NCBI RefSeq assembly: GCF_900116175.1
Contig: NZ_FPCH01000005.1
Span: forward strand, 126,501 to 190,500
Direction: 5' to 3'
DNA: 64,000 bases
Source of the DNA: Hyphomicrobium facile
Lineage (GTDB): Bacteria; Pseudomonadota; Alphaproteobacteria; Rhizobiales; Hyphomicrobiaceae
Shown here: positions 40,893-50,084 of the stretch, piece after piece
Numbering within the stretch: the first letter of the stretch is position 1
Layout: each line of letters opens with the position of its first letter
Notes under the pieces: generated by a model
The model's database searches: none
What the model saw: the letters and a program-made list of their open reading frames with translations, nothing else
Told to the model about the DNA's origin: nothing
Position numbers and translations under genes: made by a program

Positions 40893-42917
40893 TTACTCTG
40901 CGGCTGCTGCAGCGTGCGGAGCGGACGCAGGACCGGCCGCATTCAAGCTCTTTTTGTAATGCAGCGGGCCGCCGCGGAACGGCGCGAAGCCGGTGCCGAA
41001 AATCATGCCCGCATCGACGAGGTCGGAGGTTTCGACGACGCCGTCGTCGAGTGATTTCTGCGCTTCCGCGATCATCGGATCGACAAGCTCGCGTCCAAGG
41101 CGGTCGAGATCCGCCTTCTCGAATTTCTTGTCCGACTTGACGGGCTTGCCGTCCTTCCAGACGTAGAAACCTTCGCCGGTTTTCTTCCCGAGACGACCAG
41201 AGGCAACGAGCCGGTCAAGCCTGGAGCCTTCGCTGCTCTGGCCCAGAATTTTCGCGACGTGGGCGCAGATGTCGAGACCGACGTTGTCCGCAAGTTCGAT
41301 CGGGCCCATCGGCATGCCGAATGTGCGCGCGGCTTCGTCGATCTTTTCCTTATCCTCACCCTCTTCGAGACGCTTCATCGCGGCGAACATGTAGGGCGTT
41401 AGCACCTTGTTGACGAGGAAGCCCGGGACGTCCTTCGTGATCAGCGGGAACTTGTCGATCGCGGTGACGAACGCCGCGCCTTTTTTCACTTCCTCGTCAC
41501 GGGTGTTGGCTCCGCGCACCACTTCGACGAGCGGCATCTGCGCGACGGGCGAAAAGAAGTGCAGCCCGATCAAACGGCCCGGGTCTTTCAGCGGACTGGC
41601 GATGTCCTCAAGCTTCAGCGAAGACGTGTTCGTCGCGAGCACGGCACCCGGCTTGATCTTCGTTTCGAGGTCGGCGAAGAGCTTCTGCTTCACATCGAGC
41701 CGTTCGACGATCGCCTCGATGACGACGTCGGCGCGCGAGATGCCCTTGCCTTCGGGGTCCGCAATCAATCGCGCCTTCGCGGCGTCGCGCGCGGGCTTCA
41801 TCTTGAATTTCCGCGCGAAGAGCTTGCCTTGCGCCTTGATGCCCTTCTCGAGCTGTTCGGCGGAGATATCCTGCAACGTCACTTCCATGCCGGATGCGAC
41901 GCAGACGCCTGCGATATCGGCGCCCATGGTGCCGGCGCCAATGACGTGAACGCGGCTCGGCCGCCATTTGAAGCCCTTCGGCGCCTGGCCCTTCAGCAGC
42001 TCCGTCAACCGGAAGACGCGGCGCAGATTGCGCGAGGTATCCGACACCATCAGCGGTGCGAAAGCCTTCGTCTCCTCGCGCTTCATCGTGTCGAGATCGC
42101 CGCCGAATTTCTCGAACAGGTCGATCAGGCGGAACGGTGCGGGATAGTGGTCTTCACGAACCTTTTTCGCCGTCTCCTGACGCATTTTCTTGGCGATGAG
42201 GCCGCGCACGGGCCACCTGGTCAGCAACATCTTGGCGAGACCCGCAGACTTCGAACGGCGGTCCTGCAGCACGGCCTTCCGCGCCGCCCAATGCAGCTCT
42301 CCGGGGCTGCCGACGAGCTGATCGATGAGGCCCTGAGCTTTTGCGACGGTCGCCCGGATCATGCCGCCCGTCAGCATCAGTTGCATTGCCGCCATCGGGC
42401 CGGCCTGCTTGATCGAGCGCGCGGTGCCGTTGAAACCGGGGAAGATGCCGAGCTTCACTTCCGGGAAGCCGACGCGGGTCGAGTCATCGCGCGTCGCGAT
42501 GCGGTAATGGCAGGCGAGGATCAGTTCGAGGCCGCCGCCGACGCACACGCCATGAATGGCCGCAACGACCGGCACGGGAAGTTTTTCGATCCGGTCGAGC
42601 AGATCGTTCACCGGCTTCAGAGCGGCGATGACATCCTGCTCGCTTTGGAACGTCTCGAACTCGCGGATGTCGGCGCCGACGATGTAGCCGCGCTCCTTTC
42701 CCGACATGATGACGAGGCCGCGAACATTCTTCGCGCGAACTTCCGCCTCGACGCGCTCGATGATCGCGTTCAGCTCTTCGATGGGGCGGCGCCCGAGAGA
42801 GTTCGCGCTTTCGCCTTCGCGATCGAAGGTCGCCCAGGCGATATTTTCGCCGTCGATCTTGAAGCGCCAGTCTTTCAACTGCGTTTCATTCGCTTCAGCC
42901 GCTGCGTCCATCATCAC
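40893..42917 (-). CDS. fadJ: Enoyl-CoA hydratase/3-hydroxyacyl-CoA dehydrogenase (FadJ-like)
   Basis: The 674-residue protein joins two domains. The N-terminal hydratase (about 1-290) has the oxyanion strand HGVCVGGGLELILACHYRIA and ARVGF-like TRVGFPEVKLGIFPGFNG with the catalytic Glu. The dehydrogenase domain (about 320-650) begins with the NAD fold VHVIGAGTMGADIAGVCVAS and has the catalytic His in GLHFFSPVAQMPLVEVV, then KDVPGFLVNKVLTPYM. It carries out steps two and three of beta-oxidation. The fadE-like gene lies 31 bp upstream, and fadI follows. Confidence 0.94.
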   Translation of the reverse strand: MMMDAAAEANETQLKDWRFKIDGENIAWATFDREGESANSLGRRPIEELNAIIERVEAEVRAKNVRGLVIMSGKERGYIVGADIREFETFQSEQDVIAALKPVNDLLDRIEKLPVPVVAAIHGVCVGGGLELILACHYRIATRDDSTRVGFPEVKLGIFPGFNGTARSIKQAGPMAAMQLMLTGGMIRATVAKAQGLIDQLVGSPGELHWAARKAVLQDRRSKSAGLAKMLLTRWPVRGLIAKKMRQETAKKVREDHYPAPFRLIDLFEKFGGDLDTMKREETKAFAPLMVSDTSRNLRRVFRLTELLKGQAPKGFKWRPSRVHVIGAGTMGADIAGVCVASGMEVTLQDISAEQLEKGIKAQGKLFARKFKMKPARDAAKARLIADPEGKGISRADVVIEAIVERLDVKQKLFADLETKIKPGAVLATNTSSLKLEDIASPLKDPGRLIGLHFFSPVAQMPLVEVVRGANTRDEEVKKGAAFVTAIDKFPLITKDVPGFLVNKVLTPYMFAAMKRLEEGEDKEKIDEAARTFGMPMGPIELADNVGLDICAHVAKILGQSSEGSRLDRLVASGRLGKKTGEGFYVWKDGKPVKSDKKFEKADLDRLGRELVDPMIAEAQKSLDDGVVETSDLVDAGMIFGTGFAPFRGGPLHYKKSLNAAGPASAPHAAAAAE

Positions 42918-42948
42918 TCACCTCAATCGTTCGAGACTTCAACCCGGC

Positions 42949-45426
42949 TCATTCCGCTGCCAGGCTCTCGGCTCCGCGCGCGTTATGACCGAGCTTCACA
43001 TAGTGTGGTTTCAATTCTTCCGGATCGAAATGATCGACCGCGATCACGCGCGCGACAAGCTGTTCGACCTCGCGGAGCTGATCGGCCTCCGCCGCGGTGA
43101 TGACGCCCTTCGCTTCAGCCTCGGCGAACCAGTCGATGCCGTGATACCGCCGTACGACGCCGTCGCGGATAGCCTTTTCAAGCCGCTTTTCGATGGGTTC
43201 GGCGGCGATCACCTTTTCCAGCGTCACTTCGAGGATGCCGGTCGGATCGTTGACGTCCTTCGATACGAAAATGTGCCGCGTCAGGCGGTCGCGAGCATCT
43301 CCTGGCTGCAACGCGTGGCGCGCCACGAGGTGGCCCTGCACGTCGGACGCGGGTTTAAAGCGGCGTCCGAGCGGGAAGACGACGACGCGCATCAGTGGCC
43401 GCGCCAACCGGACGGGGAAGTTGTCGATCGTGCCGCCGATGGCTTCCTGGAAGCGATACAGCGCGTTCTGTGCGGCGAGATCGACGATGTACTCGTCGCC
43501 TGCCGGGCGGCCATCGTCGTCGTAACGCTTCAGTATCGCCGCGAGCATGTAAAGCTCGGAAAGCGCATCGGCCATCCGGCCGGTGATCTTCTGCTTCGTC
43601 TTGAGGCCGCCGCCGAGCAGCGCAACCGTGAGATCGGCAACGAACGCAAACGAGCGGCTGGCGCGCCCGAGCTGGCGGTACCAGTGGGACATGCGCAGCG
43701 CGCCGGCTGGCGCCGCGACGAAGGCTCCGCCCGTCAGATTGTGGACGAAGCCGCCCGTCGCATTCGAGAGCGAAAAGGCGATGTGATTATTGAACGCGTC
43801 TTCGAAGGCATCGAGGCCACGCTTTCTATCGGTGTCCTGCGCAGCCTGTACCTCCCTGTAGAGATAGGGATGCGAGCGGAGCGCGCCCTGCGCAAACGTG
43901 ATCAGTGTGCGCGTCAGAATATTCGCGCCTTCTACCGTGATGCCGACGGGGACCATCTGGTAGGCCGACTGCAGATAGTTCGCGGGGCCGTCGCAGATGC
44001 CGCGGCCGCCGTGGATGTCCATCGCGTCGTTGACGGCGCGGCGCATCTTCTCGGTCGTTTGGTATTTCATCAGCGCGGAGATGACCGATGGCCGTTCGCC
44101 TCGCGACACCATCGCGGCGGTCATGGCGCGGGCAGCCTCGTTGACGTAAGCGGCTTCGACGATGCGCACGAGCGGTTCTTCGACGCCTTCCATGCGAGAA
44201 ACGGGAAGCCCGAACTGCTTTCTGATGCGGCCATAGGCGGACGTTACGCGCAGCATCATCTTGGCACCCGCCGTCGCCGACGACGGCAGCGAGATCGCGC
44301 GTCCGGCGGAGAGGCATTCCATCAGCATGCGCCAGCCGTGACCGGCCATCGTCTCGCCGCCGATGACCCAATCCATCGGGATGAAGACGTCGTTCCCCCA
44401 GTTGGGGCCGTTCGGGAATGCGGCGCCCGACGGCAGATGTCTGCGTCCGATGTTGACGCCCGGATGGCTCGCCGGGATGAGCGCGAGCGTGATGCCGACG
44501 TCTTCGCCTTTGCCGAGCAGGTTATCCTGGTCGAAAAGCCGGAACGCCAGGCCGACGAGCGTCGCGTTCGGCCCGAGGGTGATGTAGCGCTTGTCCCACG
44601 AGAGGCGGACGCCGAGCGTATCCTTCCCCTGGTAGGTGCCGCGCGTCACGTGGCCGATGTCGCGCATGGTGGCCGCGTCGGAGCCGGAAGTCGGGCCGGT
44701 CAGCGAGAAGCAGGGAACTTCCTCGCCTTTCGCCAGTCGCGGCAAGTAATAATGCTTCTGTTCGTCGGTGCCGTACTTCTCGATCAGCTCGCCCGGTCCG
44801 AGCGAATTCGGGACCATGACGATCGTCACGACGTCGGGCGAGCGCGAGGCGATCTTGCCGAGAATGAGCGATTGGGCCTGAGGCGAAAATCCGAGACCGC
44901 CGTGCTCCTTCGAGATCAGCATGCCGAGAAAGCCGTGCGCCTTGACGAAGTCCCAGATGTTCTCCGGGATTTCGTGCAGGTTATGGCGGATCTGCCAATC
45001 GCTGATGAGGCGGCAGAGTTCTTCGGTCGGGCCGTCGAGGAACGCCTGTTCCTCCGGCGTCAGTTCAATCGGCGGAATGGATTGGAGCTTGTCCCAGTCG
45101 GGCGTGCCGGAAAAAAGCTCGGCGTCGAAGCCGACGGTACCCGCTTCGAGGGCTTGGGACTCGGTGTCGGAGACTTTGGGGAGAATTTTGCGGATGCGGG
45201 CGAAGACGGGCGCGACGACGAGGTTCCGGCGGACGGACGGAATCGAGAGCGCTGCGAGCGCCAAGAACGGGACCCATGCGATCCATGCTAAGAGCCCGGA
45301 GCAACCGCTGGTCGCGAGCCACGTGAAGACGCCGACCGCTGCAGCCCAGCCCCAAAGCGGCGCGCGGATCATTCCCAGCGCCAGGAAGCCGATCAAAGCC
45401 ACCAGTAAAAGTACGACGGGCGCCAT
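42949..45426 (-). CDS. fadE: Acyl-CoA dehydrogenase, FadE-type
   Basis: The 825-residue protein has the length and layout of FadE: two N-terminal membrane segments (MAPVVLLLVALIGFLALGMI and a following Trp-rich stretch), then the acyl-CoA dehydrogenase core (about 80-520; FVKAHGFLGMLISKEHGGLG, PCFSLTGPTSGSDAATMRDI, RGICDGPANYLQSAYQM) and the long C-terminal FadE domain. It catalyses the first oxidation step of beta-oxidation at the inner membrane. I chose the ATG at 45426, with GGGAGG eight bases before it; 41 codons upstream are open without a good site. First gene of the fadE-fadJ-fadI order. Confidence 0.93.
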   Translation of the reverse strand: MAPVVLLLVALIGFLALGMIRAPLWGWAAAVGVFTWLATSGCSGLLAWIAWVPFLALAALSIPSVRRNLVVAPVFARIRKILPKVSDTESQALEAGTVGFDAELFSGTPDWDKLQSIPPIELTPEEQAFLDGPTEELCRLISDWQIRHNLHEIPENIWDFVKAHGFLGMLISKEHGGLGFSPQAQSLILGKIASRSPDVVTIVMVPNSLGPGELIEKYGTDEQKHYYLPRLAKGEEVPCFSLTGPTSGSDAATMRDIGHVTRGTYQGKDTLGVRLSWDKRYITLGPNATLVGLAFRLFDQDNLLGKGEDVGITLALIPASHPGVNIGRRHLPSGAAFPNGPNWGNDVFIPMDWVIGGETMAGHGWRMLMECLSAGRAISLPSSATAGAKMMLRVTSAYGRIRKQFGLPVSRMEGVEEPLVRIVEAAYVNEAARAMTAAMVSRGERPSVISALMKYQTTEKMRRAVNDAMDIHGGRGICDGPANYLQSAYQMVPVGITVEGANILTRTLITFAQGALRSHPYLYREVQAAQDTDRKRGLDAFEDAFNNHIAFSLSNATGGFVHNLTGGAFVAAPAGALRMSHWYRQLGRASRSFAFVADLTVALLGGGLKTKQKITGRMADALSELYMLAAILKRYDDDGRPAGDEYIVDLAAQNALYRFQEAIGGTIDNFPVRLARPLMRVVVFPLGRRFKPASDVQGHLVARHALQPGDARDRLTRHIFVSKDVNDPTGILEVTLEKVIAAEPIEKRLEKAIRDGVVRRYHGIDWFAEAEAKGVITAAEADQLREVEQLVARVIAVDHFDPEELKPHYVKLGHNARGAESLAAE

Positions 45427-45715
45427 TTCCGTGCCTCCCATACGGGCTGCCGCCGCAATCGCGGCGAGCCCAGTCATCAGCGTTAACGTATAGGTCAATC
45501 TAGGGATTTCTCGCGAGCAGTCCAGACGGGGCGCCATAATGGGCGCCACGACGCGTTCCTGGCCTCAGGTATCCTGCAGTCGTTCGGCCATGTCTCGCGC
45601 CCAGTTAATCACGTTTCTGCAACGGAACCTAACTTGCAGGTACATCGCCCTCATCCATCCCGTTCCCAATCCGCCGGAACAGATGCTGCGCGCTAATCCT
45701 TAAGGATTGCAGAAA

Positions 45716-47032
45716 TCAGCGGACGGGCTTCTCGGGGGCCTCGCCGAAAAGATCGGCGACGAGGGTTTGATACCACTCGGCGCTCTCCTGATAGGTCTCG
45801 CGGCGAAGCTCGGCGCTATCGTCAGGTTTGGAAATGAACGGCTCTTTGACTTCGAGATAGGGCTTTCCATCCTTTGTTGCCGGTACGTAGTCGCCGCCGA
45901 TTTTAGCACTGTTGTCGGGCGCGAGCATTGACCAGCACGTATTTCTGTATTTGCCGGGGGCGCGGGGCTTGCCCTCGAGGCTCGCAAGGATGTCGGCTGC
46001 GACGACGCCCGCCTGGCTGACGGCGGAGTATGCGGATTTCGGCATGTCGTTTGCTATCGCGGCATCCCCGAGGACGTAGACGTCCCTCGCCTTGGTCGAC
46101 GCAAAATTCTCCGGGTGGACCGGACACCAGTCGTTCTCGGTGAGGCCCGCGTGGGCCGCAATCGATCCCGCCTTCTGCGCCGGGATGATGTTTGCGAGGG
46201 CGGCCCGTTCCGTGCGGCCGGCCTTCGTCGTCACGACCCCGGTCGCCGCATCCACTTTGACGACCGCGAAATCGTCGATCTCGTTCGTCAGGTTTATCTC
46301 GATGATGCCCTTGTAATACTCCTCGAACGCCTCCTCGAAGACGGCCTGCTTCGAATATGTTTTCTTGGCGTCGAAAAGGATGAGCTTGGCTTTCGGCTTC
46401 TTCGTTTTTAAGAAGTGCGCGATCATGCAGGCGCGTTCGTAGGGGCCCGGCGGGCAGCGGTACGGATTGGGCGGAGCGGACATCACGACGAGGCCGCCAT
46501 CGGGCAGCGCCAGCAGCTTTTCCTTGAGCAGCCACGTCTGCTCGCCCCCTTGCCACGCGTGCGGCATGATCTTGGCGGCTTCCGGCGAGTAGCCTTCGAT
46601 CGTCTCGTATTTGAAATCGATGCCTGGAGCGACAACGAGCCGGTCGTACTTCATGGGCTCAGAGCCGCGCGCCAGCGTCACGGTCTTTGCCTTCGTGTCG
46701 ATTGCCGTCGCGGTATCAGTGACGACGTCGATGCCGCGCTTCTTCACGCCCGCATAATCGTGCGTGATCGATTTGAAGGACCGGAACCCGCCGAGATAAA
46801 GGTTCGAATAAAAGCAGGTCGTATATTTTTCCTTCGGCTCGACCAGCGTTATGTCGAGGCGCGGGTCGGAAGACTTGAGGCGATTTGCGACTGTCACGCC
46901 GCCGGGGCCGCCGCCGATGACGATGATCCTGGCCGGGCCTGAGCCAAGTGCCGGTCTTGGCAGCCCGGACGCCGCAACGAGACTTGCGCCTGCGGTCAGC
47001 AGAGAAAATTCGCGGCGCGTGATCTCGGTCAT
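45716..47032 (-). CDS. soxF: Flavocytochrome c sulfide dehydrogenase-type flavoprotein (SoxF/FccB-like)
   Basis: The 438-residue precursor has a Tat signal, ITRREFSLLTAGASLVAASG. The FAD-binding fold is ARIIVIGGGPGGVTVANRL (about 34-52), and FAD-contacting YDRLVVAPGIDF and VYVLGDAAIANDMPKSAYSA follow. Redox cysteines fit RCPPGPYERAC and NDWCPVHPENF, as in the flavoprotein of flavocytochrome c sulfide dehydrogenase. It oxidises sulfide or a Sox-bound persulfide in the periplasm. It is divergent from soxYZ (191 bp), so a Sox role is likely. No cytochrome partner (SoxE/FccA) gene is in the window. Start ATG 47032 has a GGGGGA site. Confidence 0.87.
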   Translation of the reverse strand: MTEITRREFSLLTAGASLVAASGLPRPALGSGPARIIVIGGGPGGVTVANRLKSSDPRLDITLVEPKEKYTTCFYSNLYLGGFRSFKSITHDYAGVKKRGIDVVTDTATAIDTKAKTVTLARGSEPMKYDRLVVAPGIDFKYETIEGYSPEAAKIMPHAWQGGEQTWLLKEKLLALPDGGLVVMSAPPNPYRCPPGPYERACMIAHFLKTKKPKAKLILFDAKKTYSKQAVFEEAFEEYYKGIIEINLTNEIDDFAVVKVDAATGVVTTKAGRTERAALANIIPAQKAGSIAAHAGLTENDWCPVHPENFASTKARDVYVLGDAAIANDMPKSAYSAVSQAGVVAADILASLEGKPRAPGKYRNTCWSMLAPDNSAKIGGDYVPATKDGKPYLEVKEPFISKPDDSAELRRETYQESAEWYQTLVADLFGEAPEKPVR

Positions 47033-47223
47033 TCCCCCGCCTCTCATTTCAACATCCGGCCTGAAGCCCGGCCCGCGCCTTTTGACCGTCAGCTTAGGCG
47101 TTTCAAAGGCTCATTTGCCACGGGCAGTTACCCGGTGTCAGGAAAATAAATCGTAAGGAAGCTGGAGGTCGCGCGAGCGGGTATCCTATATTACACGCAA
47201 CCTTCAGCTTCGAGGCCCGGCGC

Positions 47224-47712
47224 GTGCCAGATCCCATCGATATTTCAATTCTGAGCCGCCGTGAATTCGTTGCAGCGGGCGCCGCAGCGGCGGCCTTTGC
47301 TCCCTTCGTTGCCCGTGCCGAAGACCCGGCGCCCGGCGCGCCGCTCCCCAGCCAAAAATTCAAGGATGATTTCGCCCGGATCACCGGTTCCGCCACACCG
47401 GTCGAAGGCAAGATCACGGTTGATTTGCCGGAGACCGCCGAGAACGGCAATTTCGTGCCGATCACCATTGTCGTCGACAGCCCGATGACGGACACGGATT
47501 ACATCAAGGCGATCCATCTTCTCTCGACGGAAAATCCCGCCGCGCATGTCGCCACGTTCCATTTGTCGCCGGTCAACGCCGTCGCGCGCGTCCAGTCGCG
47601 GATGCGGCTCGCGAAGACGCAGGACGTCGTGGTCCTGGCGGAGCAATCCAATGGCGAGATGCTGATTTCGACGACGCGCGTCAAGGTCGTCATCGGCGGC
47701 TGCGGGATTTGA
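47224..47712 (+). CDS. soxY: Sulfur carrier protein SoxY
   Basis: The 162-residue protein has a Tat signal (SRREFVAAGAAAAAFAPFVA), a central SoxY domain with GKITVDLPETAENGNFVPIT, and ends with the diagnostic swinging arm VVIGGCGI, whose Cys carries sulfur intermediates of thiosulfate oxidation. It begins at a GTG. soxZ follows after 12 bp. SoxY is exported folded with SoxZ by the Tat system. Confidence 0.95.
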   Translation: MPDPIDISILSRREFVAAGAAAAAFAPFVARAEDPAPGAPLPSQKFKDDFARITGSATPVEGKITVDLPETAENGNFVPITIVVDSPMTDTDYIKAIHLLSTENPAAHVATFHLSPVNAVARVQSRMRLAKTQDVVVLAEQSNGEMLISTTRVKVVIGGCGI

Positions 47713-47724
47713 GGGGCAAGCACC

Positions 47725-48048
47725 ATGGCAGCCAATCCGCGCATCAAGCTTCCCGAGACCGCCGCCATCGGCGACGTCATCGAGATCAAGACGCTCATCA
47801 CGCACGTGATGGAAACCGGCAATCGCCACGACAAGACCGGCAAGCCGATACCGCGCGACATCATCCATGCTTTCGTTGCGAAGTTCGACGGCCGCGAAGT
47901 ATTCCGCGCCGAGTTTGGGCCGGGCATCTCCGCGAACCCGTATCTGGCGTTTCACATGCGCGTTCCGGGCCCCGGCATTTTCGAGATCGCGTGGACGGAC
48001 GATCACGGCGTCACGACGGTTGCGACGGCTCAGCTGAAGTTAATTTGA
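47725..48048 (+). CDS. soxZ: Sulfur carrier partner SoxZ
   Basis: The 107-residue protein is the immunoglobulin-fold SoxZ partner: IKLPETAAIGDVIEIKTLIT, HVMETGNRHDKTGKPIPRDI, VFRAEFGPGISANPYLAFHM and the C-terminal IAWTDDHGVTTVATAQLKLI. It has no signal peptide, as expected because it travels with SoxY. Together they form the carrier on which Sox enzymes act. soxAX, soxB and soxCD are not in the window. Confidence 0.95.
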   Translation: MAANPRIKLPETAAIGDVIEIKTLITHVMETGNRHDKTGKPIPRDIIHAFVAKFDGREVFRAEFGPGISANPYLAFHMRVPGPGIFEIAWTDDHGVTTVATAQLKLI

Positions 48049-48426
48049 TTGTGCGCGTGTTTGATTGTGCTCCGCGACTCGCGTTCCTGCCAAGCCAGCC
48101 GCCGGGCACGGCCGTGTTGAGCGCATTGCTCGATCAAGAAGCAAGTTAGCGGCCGCGGCGTACTCTCGGTGAAAAATTCACCGAGGCAATCTGCGGATGA
48201 GATGCATTCGGATTAAATTCGACGAATTGAGCACAGCCTACAGCAGTCAACATCACGGGATAGGTTTTCCCGGTCCCAGAAACGGCGATAAGAATTCCGC
48301 GCGCCTCAATTGTTTCGACGCGACAAGCCGTGAGGGCGGATTAGCCCCTCAGACTATTTCATCGCCAACGCGCCCAGAATTCGAAGACTGAACCAACTCG
48401 CAGCGAACGCGAAAGGGAAGATCGTC
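48049..48426. other. 378-bp intergenic region after soxYZ
   Basis: Contains hairpin copy C and a second, perfect nine-pair hairpin, CTCGGTGAA-AAA-TTCACCGAG (48165-48185), without a T run. No gene is recognised. The ribosome site GGGAAG of the DUF4331 gene is at its right end. Confidence 0.5.
48068..48110. repeat. Intergenic hairpin element, copy C (degenerate)
   Basis: GTGCTCCGCG (48068-48077) and CGCCGGGCAC (48101-48110) enclose a 23-base loop beginning ACTCGCGTTCC. The arms pair with one wobble and one mismatch. The loop is related to those at 49478-49518 and 55890-55928, so this looks like a worn copy of the same element. It lies 20 bp after soxZ. Confidence 0.5.
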
Positions 48427-49464
48427 ATGTCTCATCATCTCGATTCACCGTTGGCTCGTCAGGACATTCGCCTCGACATTACGGATCTCTATCTTTTCAG
48501 AGGTGAAGTCGGGACTGTCTTCGCCATCAATGTCTGTCATTCGATCTTTGGACCAATTCCGTCGCCCGGCTACCATCCAGAGGGCATGTACGAATTCAAG
48601 ATCGATCTCGATGGCGACGCGGTAGAGGACATCACCTATCGCATCACCTTCGACGAACGCGACACCAACGGTAAACAGCGCTTCGTGCTGGGCCGTATCG
48701 CCGGCGCCGAGGCGACCGACCCCCATGCTTCCGGCGTGGTGGTTGCCGAGGGTGTCACGGGCGACGAGGTGAAGACCAAAACAGGTCTACGCATCTGGGC
48801 CGGAAAGGCAGGAGATCCATTCTGGATCGAACCGGATGTTCTGCACGCCGTAGGACACGCTTTTCAGGATGGAACGACCATCGACTTATCCAAGTGGGAT
48901 GCTGCCCAAGCGAAGAATCTGTTTGCTGGCCATACCGTCTACTCGATCGTGCTGGAGGTGCCGGACAAAGAAATTCTGAACGGTACCGCAGGCGACAATC
49001 ACCTCATCGGGGTGTGGGCCGTTGCGTCACTCGCCACCGATGCGGGTGGTTGGCGTTCGATCAATCGTGTCGGCCTACCGATGATCCACCCGCTATTCAC
49101 GCAATTCAATGAGGACTTGGGAAACAATCTGAATGCTGGCCAGCCTGCCGATGACTTCAAGACACACGGCGAACTCGTCATCAAGTCGATTGCAAACACC
49201 GTCGGCGCGTATGGAACCGCAGATGATCCGAGGGCATATGCAGAGACGGTCGCGCATAGGTTCTGCCCGAATATTCTTCCCTATACGGTCGGTACTCCTG
49301 CGGTGTTTGGCTTTGCCGAATGGAACGGCCGATCACTAACGGACAACGCGCCGGACGTGATGTTCACGATCGCCGCAAATACGCCGATCCGTCTTGGGAT
49401 CGGCAGGGAATCGGTCGCGTCGAAGCCGTCGAAAAAATTCCCCTACGTTCCGGCTGCCATTTGA
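48427..49464 (+). CDS. DUF4331 family protein
   Basis: The 345-residue protein opens with SHHLDSPLARQDIRLDITDL (residues 2-21), the DUF4331 start in which His/Asp residues are conserved, then EFKIDLDGDAVEDITYRITF (about 57-76), HAVGHAFQDGTTIDLSKWDA and NRVGLPMIHPLFTQFNED (about 218-235). The family is of unknown function, often found in proteobacteria; the fold is probably beta-sandwich-like with possible calcium sites. No signal peptide is visible. It stands alone after the sox genes. Confidence 0.8.
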   Translation: MSHHLDSPLARQDIRLDITDLYLFRGEVGTVFAINVCHSIFGPIPSPGYHPEGMYEFKIDLDGDAVEDITYRITFDERDTNGKQRFVLGRIAGAEATDPHASGVVVAEGVTGDEVKTKTGLRIWAGKAGDPFWIEPDVLHAVGHAFQDGTTIDLSKWDAAQAKNLFAGHTVYSIVLEVPDKEILNGTAGDNHLIGVWAVASLATDAGGWRSINRVGLPMIHPLFTQFNEDLGNNLNAGQPADDFKTHGELVIKSIANTVGAYGTADDPRAYAETVAHRFCPNILPYTVGTPAVFGFAEWNGRSLTDNAPDVMFTIAANTPIRLGIGRESVASKPSKKFPYVPAAI

Positions 49465-49477
49465 GACCTTTTGCTTT

Positions 49478-49518
49478 GTGCCCGGCGACACGCGTTCCGC
49501 GATCCGGCCGCCGGGCAC
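49478..49518. repeat. Intergenic hairpin element, copy A
   Basis: GTGCCCGGCG (49478-49487) and CGCCGGGCAC (49509-49518) are perfectly complementary. The 21-base loop begins ACACGCGTTCCGCG and contains an inner CGCG-TTC-CGCG. It lies 14 bp after the DUF4331 stop. The loop matches that of copy B (55890-55928) at 18 of 21 positions while the arms differ. Confidence 0.7.
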
Positions 49519-50084
49519 GGGGGTGCGCGCCAACTCTGCGGAACAGAACCGGTTGAAAATAGAGCGAAGGGGCAGATCGGCGCGGCCTCGTGTTTTTTTA
49601 TTTTTATTCGGGATGCAGCCTTCGCCGATCCGCGACACGCAACGGAGGTGGGCCCCCATTTCGAACCGTCGACACCGCCATCCGCCCGCGCATTCCGATT
49701 TTTCGAACGGGCGTTGAACCACGGCGCCACATAGCGGCTACCGCAGCCGGCAGACGACCCCGGATCCAGCTGATGGGTCCCGGCAGTCCGGCGCGCTCCT
49801 TGCCGCCCTCAGGCGCCCAGCTCGAGCCTTGAGCCCTTCGCACGCGGCAGGATCAGCGGAGTATGCGGCGGGCTGGACAAGCGGGGATAAGTTTTTATCT
49901 CCAGCGCACGCTGCCTATTCGCCACCCACTTCAATGGGGCGCGGGAGGTATTTTTCAGATTGCGGATTTTTACCGGTTCTGCCTGCAAACGCTCCACAAA
50001 CGAGCATTCCTTCGCTTGCGCGGCGCAATACATTCGGGCGACGATTATGCGCAGAGCAAGGGAACTAATCGCGGGGATTTTTCT
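49519..50084. other. 566-bp stretch without a recognised gene
   Basis: Several frames of up to about 90 codons exist on both strands but lack domain features. The stretch precedes an SH3-type exported protein and should contain its promoter. Confidence 0.4.

Noticed and set aside
41559-45291. Long plus-strand open frames of 513 and 861 codons opposite fadJ and fadE
   Set aside because: They are antisense to strongly supported genes, are rich in Arg/Asp/Ala low-complexity sequence and show no domain; they arise from codon bias of high-GC genes.
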